Shown here piece by piece: positions 6,684 to 15,386 of a stretch of 17,781 nucleotides of DNA. The stretch comes from Pseudoluteimonas sp044226035 (GTDB lineage: Bacteria; Pseudomonadota; Gammaproteobacteria; Xanthomonadales; Xanthomonadaceae): the NCBI GenBank assembly GCA_044226035.1, contig JBGAHT010000055.1, positions 1-17,781 on the forward strand, given 5' to 3'. The notes beneath the pieces were generated by a model, which saw only the letters and a program-made list of their open reading frames with translations, was not told the origin of the DNA and made no database searches. Position numbers and translations under genes: made by a program. Numbering within the stretch: the stretch's first letter is position 1; each line of letters starts with the position of its first letter.

Positions 6684-7838
6684 TCAGCGCTTGCCGATCG
6701 GGACGTACTCGCGGTCCTCGGGGCCGACGTAGTTCGCGCTCGGGCGGATGATCTTGCCGTCCTCGCGCTGCTCGATCACGTGCGCGCTCCAGCCGGTGGT
6801 GCGCGAGATCACGAACAGCGGGGTGAACATCGGCGTGGGGATGCCCATCATGTGGTAGGCCGAGGCGCTGTACCAGTCGAGGTTGGGGAACATCTTCTTC
6901 GTGTCCATCATCAGGTTCTCGATGCGCTCGGACACGTCGAACAGCACCTGGTTGCCGCCGTCCTTGCACAGCGCGCGGCTGATTTCCTTGATGATCGGGT
7001 TGCGCGGGTCGCCGATGGTGTACACCGGGTGGCCGAAGCCGATGATGATTTCCTTCTTCTCCATGCGCGCGCGGATGTCGGCTTCGGCCGCGTCGGCGCT
7101 GTCGTAGCGGCTGATGATGTCCATCGCCACTTCGTTCGCGCCGCCGTGCTTGGGCCCGCGCAGCGCGCCGATCGCGCCGGTGATGCAGCTGTACATGTCC
7201 GAACCGGTGCCGGCGATCACGCGCGCGGTGAAGGTCGAGGCGTTGAATTCGTGCTCGGCGTACAGGACCAGCGACTTGTCCAGCGAATCGGCATGCAGCT
7301 TCGACGGCTCCACGCCATGCAGCAGGTGCAGGAAGTGCGCCGCGACCGAGTCGTCGTCGGTCTCGACGTCGATGCGGCGGCCGCTGCGGGTGAAATGCCA
7401 CCAGTACAGCAGCATCGAGCCGAAGCTCGCGACCAGGCGGTCGGCGATGTCGCGCGCCTCGTTCCCGGGGTGCGTGTCGCGCTCGGGCAGCACCGTGCCC
7501 AGCACCGAGCAGCCGGTGCGCATCACGTCCATCGGGTGCGCGTTCGCCGGCACCAGTTCCAGCGCCTCGGACACGATCGCCGGCAAGCCGCGCAGGCGCT
7601 TGAGCTTGGTCTTGTAGGCGGCGAGCTGCGACGCGGTCGGCAGCGCGCCGTGCACCAGCAGGTGCGCCACTTCCTCGAAGGTCGACTTCGTCGCCAGGTC
7701 GTGGATGTCGTAGCCGCGGTAGTGCAGGTCGTTGCCGCTGCGGCCGACGGTGCACAGCGCGGTGTTGCCCGCGGCGGTGCCGCTCAGCGCGACGGATTTC
7801 TTCGGCTTGAAGCCGGGGACGGCGGTCTGTTCGCTCAT
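6684..7838 (-). CDS. prpC: 2-methylcitrate synthase
   Basis: A 384-residue citrate-synthase-fold enzyme. It condenses propionyl-CoA with oxaloacetate to 2-methylcitrate, the first step of the methylcitrate cycle. The catalytic triad is visible: His231 in GPKHGGANE, His270 in IIGFGHPVY and Asp321 in PNLDWYSA. The segment ISRTTGWSAHVIEQ (345-358) carries the substrate-binding arginine. Length (about 380), the HGALPT and YRGYDIHDLA segments and the TTGWSAH ending fit PrpC better than the longer (about 430-residue) citrate synthase GltA. The start at 7838 is used rather than an in-frame ATG at 7859, because 7859 lies inside prpB. The gene begins seven bases after the prpB stop codon, consistent with translational coupling. 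Some activity on acetyl-CoA is common in this family. Confidence 0.94.
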   Translation of the reverse strand: MSEQTAVPGFKPKKSVALSGTAAGNTALCTVGRSGNDLHYRGYDIHDLATKSTFEEVAHLLVHGALPTASQLAAYKTKLKRLRGLPAIVSEALELVPANAHPMDVMRTGCSVLGTVLPERDTHPGNEARDIADRLVASFGSMLLYWWHFTRSGRRIDVETDDDSVAAHFLHLLHGVEPSKLHADSLDKSLVLYAEHEFNASTFTARVIAGTGSDMYSCITGAIGALRGPKHGGANEVAMDIISRYDSADAAEADIRARMEKKEIIIGFGHPVYTIGDPRNPIIKEISRALCKDGGNQVLFDVSERIENLMMDTKKMFPNLDWYSASAYHMMGIPTPMFTPLFVISRTTGWSAHVIEQREDGKIIRPSANYVGPEDREYVPIGKR

Positions 7839-7845
7839 GTTCGTC

Positions 7846-8727
7846 TCACTTCTTCGCAAAGAGTTCGTCGAGCTTGTCCTCGTAGGCGTGGTAGCCCAGG
7901 AAGTCGTACAGCTCGGCGCGGGTCTGCAGGGTGTCGATGGTGTTCTTCTGCGTGCCTTCGCGGCGCACGGTTTCGTAGAAACCCAGCGCCGCCTTGTTCA
8001 TCGCGCGGTACGCGCCGCAGCAGTACAGCGCGATGTCCACGCCGGCGTCGCGCAATTCGCCGGTGGTGAAGAACGGCGTGGAACCGAATTCCGTCAGGTT
8101 GGCGAGGATCGGCACCTTCACCGCCGCCTTGAACCTGCGGTAATCGTCCAGGGTCTTCATCGCCTCGGGGAAGATCATGTCCGCGCCGGCCTCGACGTAG
8201 GCCACCGCGCGCTCGATCGCGCTGTCGATGCCCTCCACCGCGGCGGCGTCGGTGCGCGCCATGACCACGAAATCGCGGTCCGTGCGCGCGTCGACCGCGG
8301 CCTTCACCCGGTCGACCATCTCGTCCTTCGTCACCACTTCCTTGCCCGGGCGATGGCCGCAGCGCTTCTGCCCGACCTGGTCTTCCATGTGCACGGCCGC
8401 GACGCCAATGCGCTCGAAGTTGCGGATGGTGCGGCCGATGTTGAACGCCCCACCCCAGCCGGTGTCGATGTCGACCAGCAACGGCATGTGCGTGGCGTCG
8501 ACGATGCGGCGCGCGTCGGTCAGCACGTCTTCCATGGTCGAGATGCCGAGATCCGGCATGCCCAGCGAATTGGCGGCGACGCCGCCGCCGGACAGGTACA
8601 GCGCGCGATAACCGGTGCGCTTGGCCATCAACCCGGCATAGGCGGTGATCGCGCCCATCACCTGCAGCGGCGATTCTTCCTTCAATGCGGCGCGGAAGCG
8701 CGCGCCCGCGGAGTTCGATTCAGTCAT
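7846..8727 (-). CDS. prpB: 2-methylisocitrate lyase
   Basis: A 293-residue member of the isocitrate lyase/PEP mutase superfamily. It cleaves 2-methylisocitrate to succinate and pyruvate, the last step of the methylcitrate cycle. The hallmark KRCGH (121-125) carries the catalytic Cys123. Other family marks are YLSGGGVAAN (44-53), magnesium-site aspartates in LLVDIDTGWG (Asp86, Asp88), MEDQ (114-117), ARTDA (157-161) and NLTEFG (210-215). The start at 8727 is chosen over an in-frame GTG at 8745, which lies within a hairpin stem; GGA occurs about eight bases upstream of the ATG. It is followed directly by prpC. The usual partners prpD, or acnD and prpF, and the regulator prpR are absent from the window. 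Confidence 0.95.
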   Translation of the reverse strand: MTESNSAGARFRAALKEESPLQVMGAITAYAGLMAKRTGYRALYLSGGGVAANSLGMPDLGISTMEDVLTDARRIVDATHMPLLVDIDTGWGGAFNIGRTIRNFERIGVAAVHMEDQVGQKRCGHRPGKEVVTKDEMVDRVKAAVDARTDRDFVVMARTDAAAVEGIDSAIERAVAYVEAGADMIFPEAMKTLDDYRRFKAAVKVPILANLTEFGSTPFFTTGELRDAGVDIALYCCGAYRAMNKAALGFYETVRREGTQKNTIDTLQTRAELYDFLGYHAYEDKLDELFAKK

Positions 8728-8744
8728 TCGCGTTTTCCATAGCA

Positions 8745-8768
8745 CGAGGCGACCTTGCGGTCGCCTCG
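8745..8768 (-). terminator. Hairpin between mdh and prpB
   Basis: A perfect 10-bp stem, CGAGGCGACC (8745-8754) with its complement at 8759-8768, closes a 4-base loop seven bases past the mdh stop codon. No T-run follows on the minus strand (TGCTATGGAAAAC), so it may be only a partial terminator or an mRNA processing or stabilising element between mdh and prpB, which are 48 bases apart. Confidence 0.5.
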
Positions 8769-8775
8769 AAGCGGG

Positions 8776-9759
8776 TCAGAGCAGGTGCGCCACGCCGGCG
8801 CGCTCTTCCTCGAGCTCAGCCAACGTCTTGTCCATGCGCTCGCGGCTGAAATCGTCGATCGGCAGGCCTTCGACGCGGGTGTACTCGCCGTTGGCGCAAG
8901 TCACCGGCACGCCGTAGATGACGCCCTCGGGGATGCCGTAGCTGCCGTCGGACGGCACGCCCATGGTCGCCCACTTGCCGTTGGTGCCCAGCGCCCAGTC
9001 GCGCATGTGGTCGATGGCGGCGTTCGCGGCCGATGCGGCCGAGGACAGGCCGCGCGCCTCGATGATCGCCGCGCCGCGCTTGCCCACGGTCGGGATGAAC
9101 ACGTTCGCGTTCCAGTCGGCGTCGTCGATCCTGTCCTTCAGCGACTGGCCGTCGACGGTGGCGAAGCGGTAATCCGGGTACATCGTCGGCGAATGGTTGC
9201 CCCACACCACCAGCTTCTCGATGCCGGCGACGGCGACGCCGGCCTTGATCGCCAGCTGCGACAGCGCGCGGTTGTGGTCCAGGCGCAGCATCGCGGTGAA
9301 GTTCTTCGCCGGCAGCGAGGGCGCGGACTTCATCGCGATGTAGGCGTTGGTGTTGGCCGGGTTGCCGACCACCAGCACCTTGACGTTGCGCGAAGCGACC
9401 GCGTCCAGCGCCTTGCCCTGCTCGGTGAAGATCTTCGCGTTCTCCAGCAGCAGGTCCTTGCGCTCCATGCCCGGGCCGCGCGGGCGCGCGCCGACGAGCA
9501 GCGCGTAGTCGGCGTCCTTGAACGCGACCTTCGGATCGTCGGTGCCGACCATGCCGGCGAGCAGCGGGAACGCGCAGTCCTCGAGTTCCATCATCACGCC
9601 CTTGAGCGCGGCCTGCGCCTTGTCCAGCGGCAGCTCCAGCATCTGCAGGATCACCGGCTGGTCCTTGCCCAGCATTTCGCCGGAGGCGATGCGGAACAGC
9701 AGGGCGTAACCGATCTGGCCGGCGGCGCCGGTGACTGCGACACGGACGGGGGCTTTCAT
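8776..9759 (-). CDS. mdh: Malate dehydrogenase (NAD)
   Basis: A 327-residue enzyme of the LDH/MDH superfamily, in the branch with the longer chain typical of many proteobacteria. The NAD-binding loop is GAAGQIG (11-17). The substrate arginines are in GARPRGPGMERKDLL (90-104, Arg92 and Arg94, with Arg100 also in the loop). GNPANTNAY (132-140) is the family's conserved stretch. The catalytic pair is Asp161 (RLDHNRA) and His189 (WGNHSPTMYPD). It interconverts malate and oxaloacetate in the TCA cycle and is cytoplasmic. The ATG at 9759 has GGAG (9768-9771) eight bases upstream. Its product oxaloacetate is a substrate of PrpC and an amino-transfer partner for the gene upstream, which makes the gene order biochemically sensible. 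Confidence 0.96.
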   Translation of the reverse strand: MKAPVRVAVTGAAGQIGYALLFRIASGEMLGKDQPVILQMLELPLDKAQAALKGVMMELEDCAFPLLAGMVGTDDPKVAFKDADYALLVGARPRGPGMERKDLLLENAKIFTEQGKALDAVASRNVKVLVVGNPANTNAYIAMKSAPSLPAKNFTAMLRLDHNRALSQLAIKAGVAVAGIEKLVVWGNHSPTMYPDYRFATVDGQSLKDRIDDADWNANVFIPTVGKRGAAIIEARGLSSAASAANAAIDHMRDWALGTNGKWATMGVPSDGSYGIPEGVIYGVPVTCANGEYTRVEGLPIDDFSRERMDKTLAELEEERAGVAHLL

Positions 9760-9770
9760 GTATGGAACTC

Positions 9771-9858
9771 CGGGATTCGTGATTGGTGATTCGTGAGCAG
9801 CGAGCCGGCGGGTTCGGGATCAGCGTTTGCGAATCCCGAATCCCTGGTCCCGAATCAC
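9771..9858. repeat. Degenerate GATTCGGGATTCG inverted repeat element
   Basis: The gap between the aminotransferase and mdh is filled by short degenerate units. GGGATTCG at 9772-9779 and GTGATTCG at 9786-9793 lie in one orientation. CGAATCCC at 9830-9837 and 9837-9844 and CGAATCAC at 9851-9858 lie in the other. A central hairpin pairs 9810-9820 with 9833-9843 (TTCGGGAT with ATCCCGAA plus flanking pairs, one of them G-T). Such repeats are frequent between genes in Xanthomonadaceae, from memory. One end supplies the TGA stop of the aminotransferase (9855-9857), and the other abuts the mdh ribosome binding site. Confidence 0.7.
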
Positions 9859-11054
9859 TGCAGTTCCGCGAAGAACTCGCGGAAGCGCTCCAGCCCAGGC
9901 GCGAGTTGCGGCGTCGGGCAGGTGTAGCTGATGCGCAAGCCGCGCGGTTCGCCGAACGCGGAACCGGGCACGCAGGCCACGCCCTTGCTTTCGAGCAGCG
10001 CGTTGCACAGGTCGATGTCGTTGGCGATGACCTTGCCGCCGTGCGACTTGCCGAAATACGCGCTCACGTCCGGGAACACGTAGAACGCGCCCTGCGGCCT
10101 GGGGCAGACGATGCCGGGGATGGAGGCCATCGTCGCCATCACCTGGTCGCGCTTGGCCTGGAATTCGGCGCACTTCGCGGTCGGCACGTCCTGCGGGCCG
10201 TCGAGCGCGGCGATCGCCGCGGCGGTGACGATCTCGGGGATGTTGGTGATGTGGTTGGAGTTGAGCGTGGTGACCGCGGCCGCGACCGCTTCCGGCCCGG
10301 CCATGAAGCCCACGCGCCAGCCCGGCATGCCGTAGGTCTTGCTGAGCGAATCGATGAAGATCACCCGGTCGCGCAGTTCCGGCCGGCTGTGCACGAAGTT
10401 GTGGTAGCCGATGCCGTCGAACACCATGCGGTTGTAGATGTCGTCGGTGATGATCCAGGTGTCCGGATACTTCGCGACGACGTCGGCGAGCGCGTCGATC
10501 TCGGCCTTGGTGTAGACCATGCCGGTCGGGTTGTTCGGGTTGTTGAACAGGAACACCTTCGGCTTCTTCGCCAGCGCCGCGTCGAGCTGCGCCGGGGTGA
10601 GCTTGTAGTGCTGTTCCGGCGGGCACGGCAGCAGGTCGATCTTCGCGCCGACGATGTCGGCGATGTCGAGGTAGCTGGTCCAGTACGGCACCGCGAAGGC
10701 GATGGTGTCGCCCTCGTCGAGCAGCGCCTCGGCCAGGTTGTAGATCACGTGCTTGGCGCCGATGCCGGTCGCGCAGTTCACGCGGGCGTAGCCGGTCAGG
10801 CCGATCTGCGCCATGTGCTCGATGAACGCATCCAGCAGCGCGTCGCTGCCGCGGTTGCTGCCGTACTGGCCGCTGTCCTTCGCCAGCGCCTCGCGCACCG
10901 CGGCGTAGACGTGTTCGCCGGGGAGGAAATTCGGAACGCCGATGGAGAAGCTGACGATGTCGCGGCCTTCGGCCTTGAGGCGCTTGGCCTTTTCGGCGAC
11001 CGCCATGATGGCGCTGGGCTTGGCGCGGCCGATGCGCGCGGCGAACTGGGGCAT
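9855..11054 (-). CDS. Class I/II pyridoxal-phosphate aminotransferase (aspartate aminotransferase type)
   Basis: A 399-residue fold-type I aminotransferase. The PLP lysine is Lys239 in DSLSKTYGMPGWRVGF. NNPNNPTG (171-178) carries the conserved Asn175, and TDDIY (203-207) carries the PLP-pyridine aspartate Asp204. Arg374 in GLRISY should bind the substrate alpha-carboxylate. The overall pattern fits aspartate aminotransferases of the 1-beta/AatA group, which exchange the amino group between aspartate and 2-oxoglutarate or prephenate-type acceptors; the exact substrate cannot be read from the sequence. The ATG at 11054 is preceded by GAGG at seven bases. The stop codon lies inside the repeat that separates it from mdh. 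Upstream, a GC-rich hairpin at 11115-11143 isolates it from the cyclophilin gene. Confidence 0.9.
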   Translation of the reverse strand: MPQFAARIGRAKPSAIMAVAEKAKRLKAEGRDIVSFSIGVPNFLPGEHVYAAVREALAKDSGQYGSNRGSDALLDAFIEHMAQIGLTGYARVNCATGIGAKHVIYNLAEALLDEGDTIAFAVPYWTSYLDIADIVGAKIDLLPCPPEQHYKLTPAQLDAALAKKPKVFLFNNPNNPTGMVYTKAEIDALADVVAKYPDTWIITDDIYNRMVFDGIGYHNFVHSRPELRDRVIFIDSLSKTYGMPGWRVGFMAGPEAVAAAVTTLNSNHITNIPEIVTAAAIAALDGPQDVPTAKCAEFQAKRDQVMATMASIPGIVCPRPQGAFYVFPDVSAYFGKSHGGKVIANDIDLCNALLESKGVACVPGSAFGEPRGLRISYTCPTPQLAPGLERFREFFAELQ

Positions 11055-11114
11055 CGCGGAACCTCGGGATGGCCGCGTGGCGCGGCAGGCTGTGGGGAAA
11101 GCCTCGGGATTTTA

Positions 11115-11143
11115 GCACCCGGCCCGAGTGACGGGCCGGGCGC
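11115..11143 (-). terminator. GC-rich hairpin after the cyclophilin gene
   Basis: CCCGGCCCG (11118-11126) pairs perfectly with its complement at 11132-11140 around a 5-base loop. Two further pairs follow beyond one mismatch (11115-11116 with 11142-11143). It lies about 30 bases past the cyclophilin stop. Read on the minus strand it is followed by a short AT-rich GCTAAAATCC, not a clean T-run. Confidence 0.5.
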
Positions 11144-11173
11144 ATCCTGGAGTAAAAGCTCAGGCCGCGAGGA

Positions 11174-11668
11174 TCATGCCGACAAGAGCTGGTTCCACTC
11201 CGCGACGCGGTCGGCCTTCGCGGCCAGCGCGGCGTCGGCGTCGCCCTCGATCCTGACCGACTTGATGGTGTCGCCCTGGCGCACCGCGTCGACCACGTCG
11301 AGCCCTTCGACTACCTTGCCGAACACGGTGTGCTTGCCGTCCAGCCACGGCGTGGCGACATGGGTGATGAAGAACTGGCTGCCGTTGGTGTTCGGGCCCG
11401 CGTTCGCCATCGACAGCACGCCGCGCTCGTGGCGCACGCCGTTGTCGGCCTCGTCCTCGAAGCGATAGCCGGGGCCGCCGCGCCCGCTGCCTTCCGGGCA
11501 GCCGCCCTGGACCATGAAATCGGCGATGACGCGGTGGAAGTTGAGGCCGTCGTAGAAGCCGCGCCGGGCCAGGTTGACGAAGTTGGCGACGGTCAGCGGC
11601 GCCTTGTCCGGGTACAGCTCGAGCTTGATCGGGCCGCGGTCGGTGTCGAAAAGGGCGTAAAGGGCCAT
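11174..11668 (-). CDS. Cyclophilin-type peptidyl-prolyl cis-trans isomerase
   Basis: A 164-residue single-domain cyclophilin that speeds proline peptide-bond isomerisation during folding. Family marks are NFHRVIADFMVQGGCP (43-58, catalytic Arg46, Gln54), GPNTNGSQFFIT (91-102) and Trp108 at the cyclosporin-contact position, followed by LDGKHTVFGKVVEG. There is no signal peptide, so it is a cytoplasmic PpiB-like form. The frame is open upstream to 11824, but MALYALFDTDRGPIKLELYP is the natural start: it begins the first beta strand and has GAGG about seven bases before the ATG. It is transcribed away from typA, and the two genes share the 146-base region 11669-11814. Confidence 0.93.
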   Translation of the reverse strand: MALYALFDTDRGPIKLELYPDKAPLTVANFVNLARRGFYDGLNFHRVIADFMVQGGCPEGSGRGGPGYRFEDEADNGVRHERGVLSMANAGPNTNGSQFFITHVATPWLDGKHTVFGKVVEGLDVVDAVRQGDTIKSVRIEGDADAALAAKADRVAEWNQLLSA

Positions 11669-11749
11669 GGAATGCCTCGAATGGGGAAATCGTGGGAGAA
11701 GAATCCGGGAAAAACGGGGCCGCGTGCGGGCCGCGGCGGCGCGGCAGGC

Positions 11750-11755
11750 TATAAT
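11750..11755 (+). promoter_or_regulatory. Consensus -10 box (TATAAT) for typA
   Basis: TATAAT matches the sigma-70 -10 consensus in all six positions and stands out in very GC-rich surroundings. It lies 59 bases before the typA start, so transcription would begin near 11762 with a leader of about 50 bases. No good -35 is found at the expected distance (around 11727-11733), nor an extended -10 TG. Confidence 0.6.
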
Positions 11756-11814
11756 ACGCGCCTCCCCGTTCCCGCTTCGCGCCGGCTGTCCCCAGCTTCG
11801 CGGCGCCTTTTCCC

Positions 11815-13668
<1,854 letters not shown>

Positions 13669-13770
13669 GGTCGATGCGCCCTCGGCAACGGATGGCCCGC
13701 GCCTTACCGGCTCACCATGCCGCGCGATCCATGGTCGACGCGATGCCCGGCACCGAGTAGCCTGCATCGG

Positions 13771-14268
13771 ATGCACGACCAGCCCGCCACGACGCAGGAC
13801 GAGACGCATCCGCACTACAACCCGAATCCGCACGCGCATCCGGGCCTGCACGTCATCGCGGTGTTCGAGGCGAGCAAGGGCCTGCTGGCATGGATCGCGG
13901 CGAGCGGCCTGGCGCTGATCGGGCCCAAGCCGCTGCAGCACTGGGTGCACCTGCTGATCGCGCGCTTCCAGCTCGACCCCGACCGCGGCGCGATGGCGTG
14001 GCTGGCGAACGCGATCGGCCCCGGCACGGTGCACCTGGCCGCGGCGATCGCCGCGGTCTATGGCGCGCTGCACATCGTCGAAGGCTGGGGCCTGTGGCGG
14101 GCGAAGGCCTGGGCCTCGTGGCTCGGTTGCGTCACCGCCGCGCTGTACCTGCCCTTCGACATCTACGCCTACGCGCGCCACCGCCACTGGATGGAAGCGG
14201 TGGTGGTCGCGGTCAACCTGCTGGTGGTCTGGGTGCTGGCCCGCGACCTGCTCAAGCGCAAGCGGTAG
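13771..14268 (+). CDS. DUF2127-like membrane protein with histidine-rich N-terminus
   Basis: A 165-residue membrane protein. The segment GLHVIAVFEASKGLLAWIA (25-43) is the signature I associate with DUF2127 proteins, whose function is unknown. Hydrophobic segments are about 26-50, 84-104, 113-133 and 141-158, with a basic C-terminal end (LLKRKR). Before the first membrane segment lies a polar stretch rich in His, Pro and Asn (HPHYNPNPHAHPGLH, 13-27), with six histidines counting the one at residue 2 separately. The ATG at 13771 starts the sequence without a strong ribosome binding site; an in-frame ATG at 13717 would add 18 residues that do not look conserved. It follows typA by 102 bases and converges on the methyltransferase gene with only nine bases between stop codons. 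Confidence 0.78.
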   Translation: MHDQPATTQDETHPHYNPNPHAHPGLHVIAVFEASKGLLAWIAASGLALIGPKPLQHWVHLLIARFQLDPDRGAMAWLANAIGPGTVHLAAAIAAVYGALHIVEGWGLWRAKAWASWLGCVTAALYLPFDIYAYARHRHWMEAVVVAVNLLVVWVLARDLLKRKR

Positions 14269-14277
14269 CCGGGCGCG

Positions 14278-15369
14278 TCAGCACAACGCGAGCTGGCGCC
14301 GCGTCGCCGCGACCTGCTGTTCCGGGCTGATCGGGGCGAATACCGGCGCGATCGCCTTTCCCTTGTGCCGGAGCACCGCGATCATGTTCGAGGCCGGATA
14401 GTCCCCGGCCTCGATCCGCTGGTTGTCGAACGTCGCCAGGCCGTCGATGAAGGCCGCGTCCTCGGCCGAGGACGGGTCGAAGTTGAACCCGATCCTGCGT
14501 TCGACGAAGGGCATGATCGCGCCACCGAAGGCCAGGAATCGCTCGAAATCGAATCCCGCCAGCAGGCATTCGACCACGTCCTGCGCGCGCACGCCCTCGT
14601 TCGAATACGCGGCATGGTCCACGGGCGCGTAGCGTTCGCGCCGCTCCATGTAGTAGCGATCGAAACGCTGCGCCGCCGGCAGGCGCCGCCATGCTTCCTG
14701 CACGATCGCATCGACCGACGGCCACGGCAGGTGCCCGTTGCGGCCGATGACGTCGGAGGTCAGCAGCACGCCATCCGCGTCGAGGCTCGCACGCAGGCTG
14801 GCGACGAGGACTTCGAGTTCCTCCACGTGGTGGAAGAACTGGTTGACGATCAGCACGTCGACGCCATCGAGCGCGAATGGGCGGTTGCCGTCGAGCACGG
14901 CGACCGAGAGCCGGTCGCCAAGCCCCCGCGATTTCGCCTCCGCCTCCGCGGTGCGCATGAGCGCCGCGTTGCAATCGATGCACGCCATGCTCGCGTCCAG
15001 GCCTTCCTCGCGTAACTTGCCGAGCAGCGACAATTCGAGCCAACCGGCGCCCGACCCGATGCTGGCGATCGAGACGCGTCCCTTGCGCCGCGCCACCTTC
15101 CTCGCCTCGGCCAGGTACATCTCCTCGGCCGACACCATGCCGACGCGTTCCGCCAGCGGCCGCACGTGCCTGCTCGACCAGTAGTGGAAGATTTCCGGCA
15201 ACGTGTCGCCCTGGTACTCGGGCACGACCCGGAACGCCACCTGCTCGGCGAGCGCACGCAGCCTGCGCGACAGCGGCGCCGGAAGCACGCGGCTGGCCGC
15301 GCCCAGCCATTGTTTGGCGTAGCGGCGGTTGCGGTAAATCCAGGCCTTGAGGGAATTGCCCGCGTCCAT
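14278..15369 (-). CDS. Class I SAM-dependent methyltransferase, substrate unknown
   Basis: A 363-residue protein with a Rossmann-type methyltransferase core in its middle. Motif I is SIASIGSGAGWLE (100-112), an acidic residue after the second strand is Asp132 (ACIDCNAALM), Asp160 (AVLDGNRPF) lies near the expected adenine contact, and VDVLIVNQFFHHVEE (170-184) matches the fourth strand. An N-terminal extension of about 95 residues, rich in basic and aromatic residues, and a C-terminal part of about 150 residues flank the core. They give no family that I recognise. There is no signal peptide. It starts 17 bases after the DAHP synthase stop codon on the same strand and is probably cotranscribed with it. 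This alone does not show a role in aromatic biosynthesis. Confidence 0.8.
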   Translation of the reverse strand: MDAGNSLKAWIYRNRRYAKQWLGAASRVLPAPLSRRLRALAEQVAFRVVPEYQGDTLPEIFHYWSSRHVRPLAERVGMVSAEEMYLAEARKVARRKGRVSIASIGSGAGWLELSLLGKLREEGLDASMACIDCNAALMRTAEAEAKSRGLGDRLSVAVLDGNRPFALDGVDVLIVNQFFHHVEELEVLVASLRASLDADGVLLTSDVIGRNGHLPWPSVDAIVQEAWRRLPAAQRFDRYYMERRERYAPVDHAAYSNEGVRAQDVVECLLAGFDFERFLAFGGAIMPFVERRIGFNFDPSSAEDAAFIDGLATFDNQRIEAGDYPASNMIAVLRHKGKAIAPVFAPISPEQQVAATRRQLALC

Positions 15370-15386
15370 GCCCGCGCGTCAATCCG

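Noticed and set aside
13741..13769. CGATGC...GCATCG inverted repeat before the DUF2127-like gene as a typA terminator
   Set aside because: The stem is six base pairs with a 17-base loop and no T-run, so chance is as likely as function.
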